From an uncultured Clostridia bacterium (lineage in GTDB: Bacteria > Bacillota > Clostridia > Oscillospirales > CAG-272): a DNA stretch of 5,545 nt. Under the pieces are notes generated by a model, which was given only the letters and a program-made list of their open reading frames with translations, was not told the origin of the DNA and did not search any database. Where the stretch lies: contig CANQXN010000119.1 in NCBI GenBank assembly GCA_947627815.1, positions 1-5,545 on the forward strand, in the 5' to 3' direction. Below are positions 5,466 to 5,545 of this stretch, in pieces; positions within the stretch are counted from its first letter, which is position 1; every line of letters begins with the position of its first letter. The position numbers and the translations under genes are program-made.

Positions 5466-5484
5466 CCCCGGGCGGAGGGGTTTT
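5466..5484 (+). terminator. Possible small rightward terminator at the right end of the segment
   Basis: CCCC (5466-5469) and GGGG (5477-5480) with a 7-nt loop are followed by TTTT (5481-5484), just before the right recombination site. The stem is short, so this is weak. Confidence 0.3.
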
Positions 5485-5509
5485 GCTACATAATAAATAT
5501 TATGTGGTA
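5484..5509 (-). repeat. Right inverted repeat, probable recombination site (IRR)
   Basis: The reverse complement matches IRL in 23 of 26 positions. The inner 18 bp (5488-5505, arms ACATAATA/TATTATGT around AA) is a perfect palindrome apart from its asymmetric centre. Its inverted orientation relative to IRL predicts inversion rather than deletion. The three differences are all in the outer arms. Confidence 0.85.
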
Positions 5510-5545
5510 ATTCGGCCGAAACCGGACGGCCGCCCGCCGACTGAA
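5510..5545. other. DNA outside the switch, probable start of the target gene's leader
   Basis: No ribosome binding site or start codon is visible before the window ends. It contains a perfect 10-bp palindrome TTCGGCCGAA (5511-5520) and CCGCCCG (5530-5536), which is complementary to CGGGCGG (5469-5475) on the other side of IRR. In the inverted state this stretch would be transcribed as the leader of the downstream gene. Confidence 0.4.

Larger units (their letters stand above)
5242..5509. other. Invertible promoter segment (predicted phase-variation switch, OFF orientation)
   Basis: A 216-bp segment (5268-5483) is bounded by inverted 26-bp sites next to a tyrosine recombinase. It contains no credible gene. 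It carries one perfect promoter pointing left and away from the unseen right-hand gene, plus two weak rightward terminators. Size, layout and neighbour fit known invertible promoters of gut bacteria. Inversion would aim the promoter rightward through the right site into whatever lies beyond 5545. The calling of OFF assumes the regulated gene lies to the right. Confidence 0.82.

Noticed and set aside
5287..5493. 68-codon plus-strand frame within the invertible segment
   Set aside because: It is low-complexity Lys/Phe-rich sequence, lacks a ribosome binding site, overlaps the promoter and the right recombination site, and would be broken by inversion.
4348..5545. Prophage or integrative element with att sites
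   Set aside because: No excisionase, phage, conjugation or tRNA sequence is present. The repeats are inverted and only 216 bp apart, which fits inversion rather than excision.

Overview
The window looks like chromosomal DNA of a Gram-positive-type, Firmicutes-like bacterium. Genes have strong AAGGAGG-type ribosome binding sites at 7-nt spacing, coding regions are fairly GC-rich, intergenic DNA is AT-rich, and sigma-A-type promoters and intrinsic terminators are clear. The species cannot be named from the sequence.

Left part (1-1820, rightward): the 3' part of a gene for a membrane-anchored surface protein of unknown function is followed 22 nt later by a TetR-family regulator. A strong bidirectional terminator (1782-1820) ends this unit and also the opposing one.

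Middle part (1879-3960, leftward): a two-gene operon with a 4-nt ATGA overlap. It encodes a PAPS-reductase-like PP-loop protein of the IbrA/DUF3440 type and a ParB-like protein of the IbrB type. An extended -10 promoter overlapping a dyad lies just upstream. The pair resembles IbrA/IbrB of E. coli, known as regulators of Eib surface proteins, and in domain types recalls DndC/DndB of DNA phosphorothioation. No other dnd-type gene is present.

Right part (4113-5545): a near-consensus promoter reads through a roughly 200-nt structured leader, containing a terminator-like hairpin, into a complete 290-aa tyrosine recombinase with all catalytic residues. Directly behind its stop codon lies what appears to be a DNA inversion switch. 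Two 26-bp sites, 23/26 identical and in inverted orientation (5242-5267 and 5484-5509), flank a 216-bp segment. That segment carries one perfect consensus promoter (TTGACA, 17 bp, TATAAT), which points left, back at the recombinase. Its transcript runs directly into a terminator whose two stem arms lie on opposite sides of the left recombination site. Inversion would therefore turn the promoter toward the unseen gene(s) right of the window and at the same time take the terminator apart. I read the sequence as captured in the OFF orientation of a phase-variable promoter. The target lies beyond 5545.

The two gene-poor stretches are 3858-4347 (ibrA promoter, AT-rich DNA, recombinase promoter and leader) and 5221-5545 (the inversion switch).
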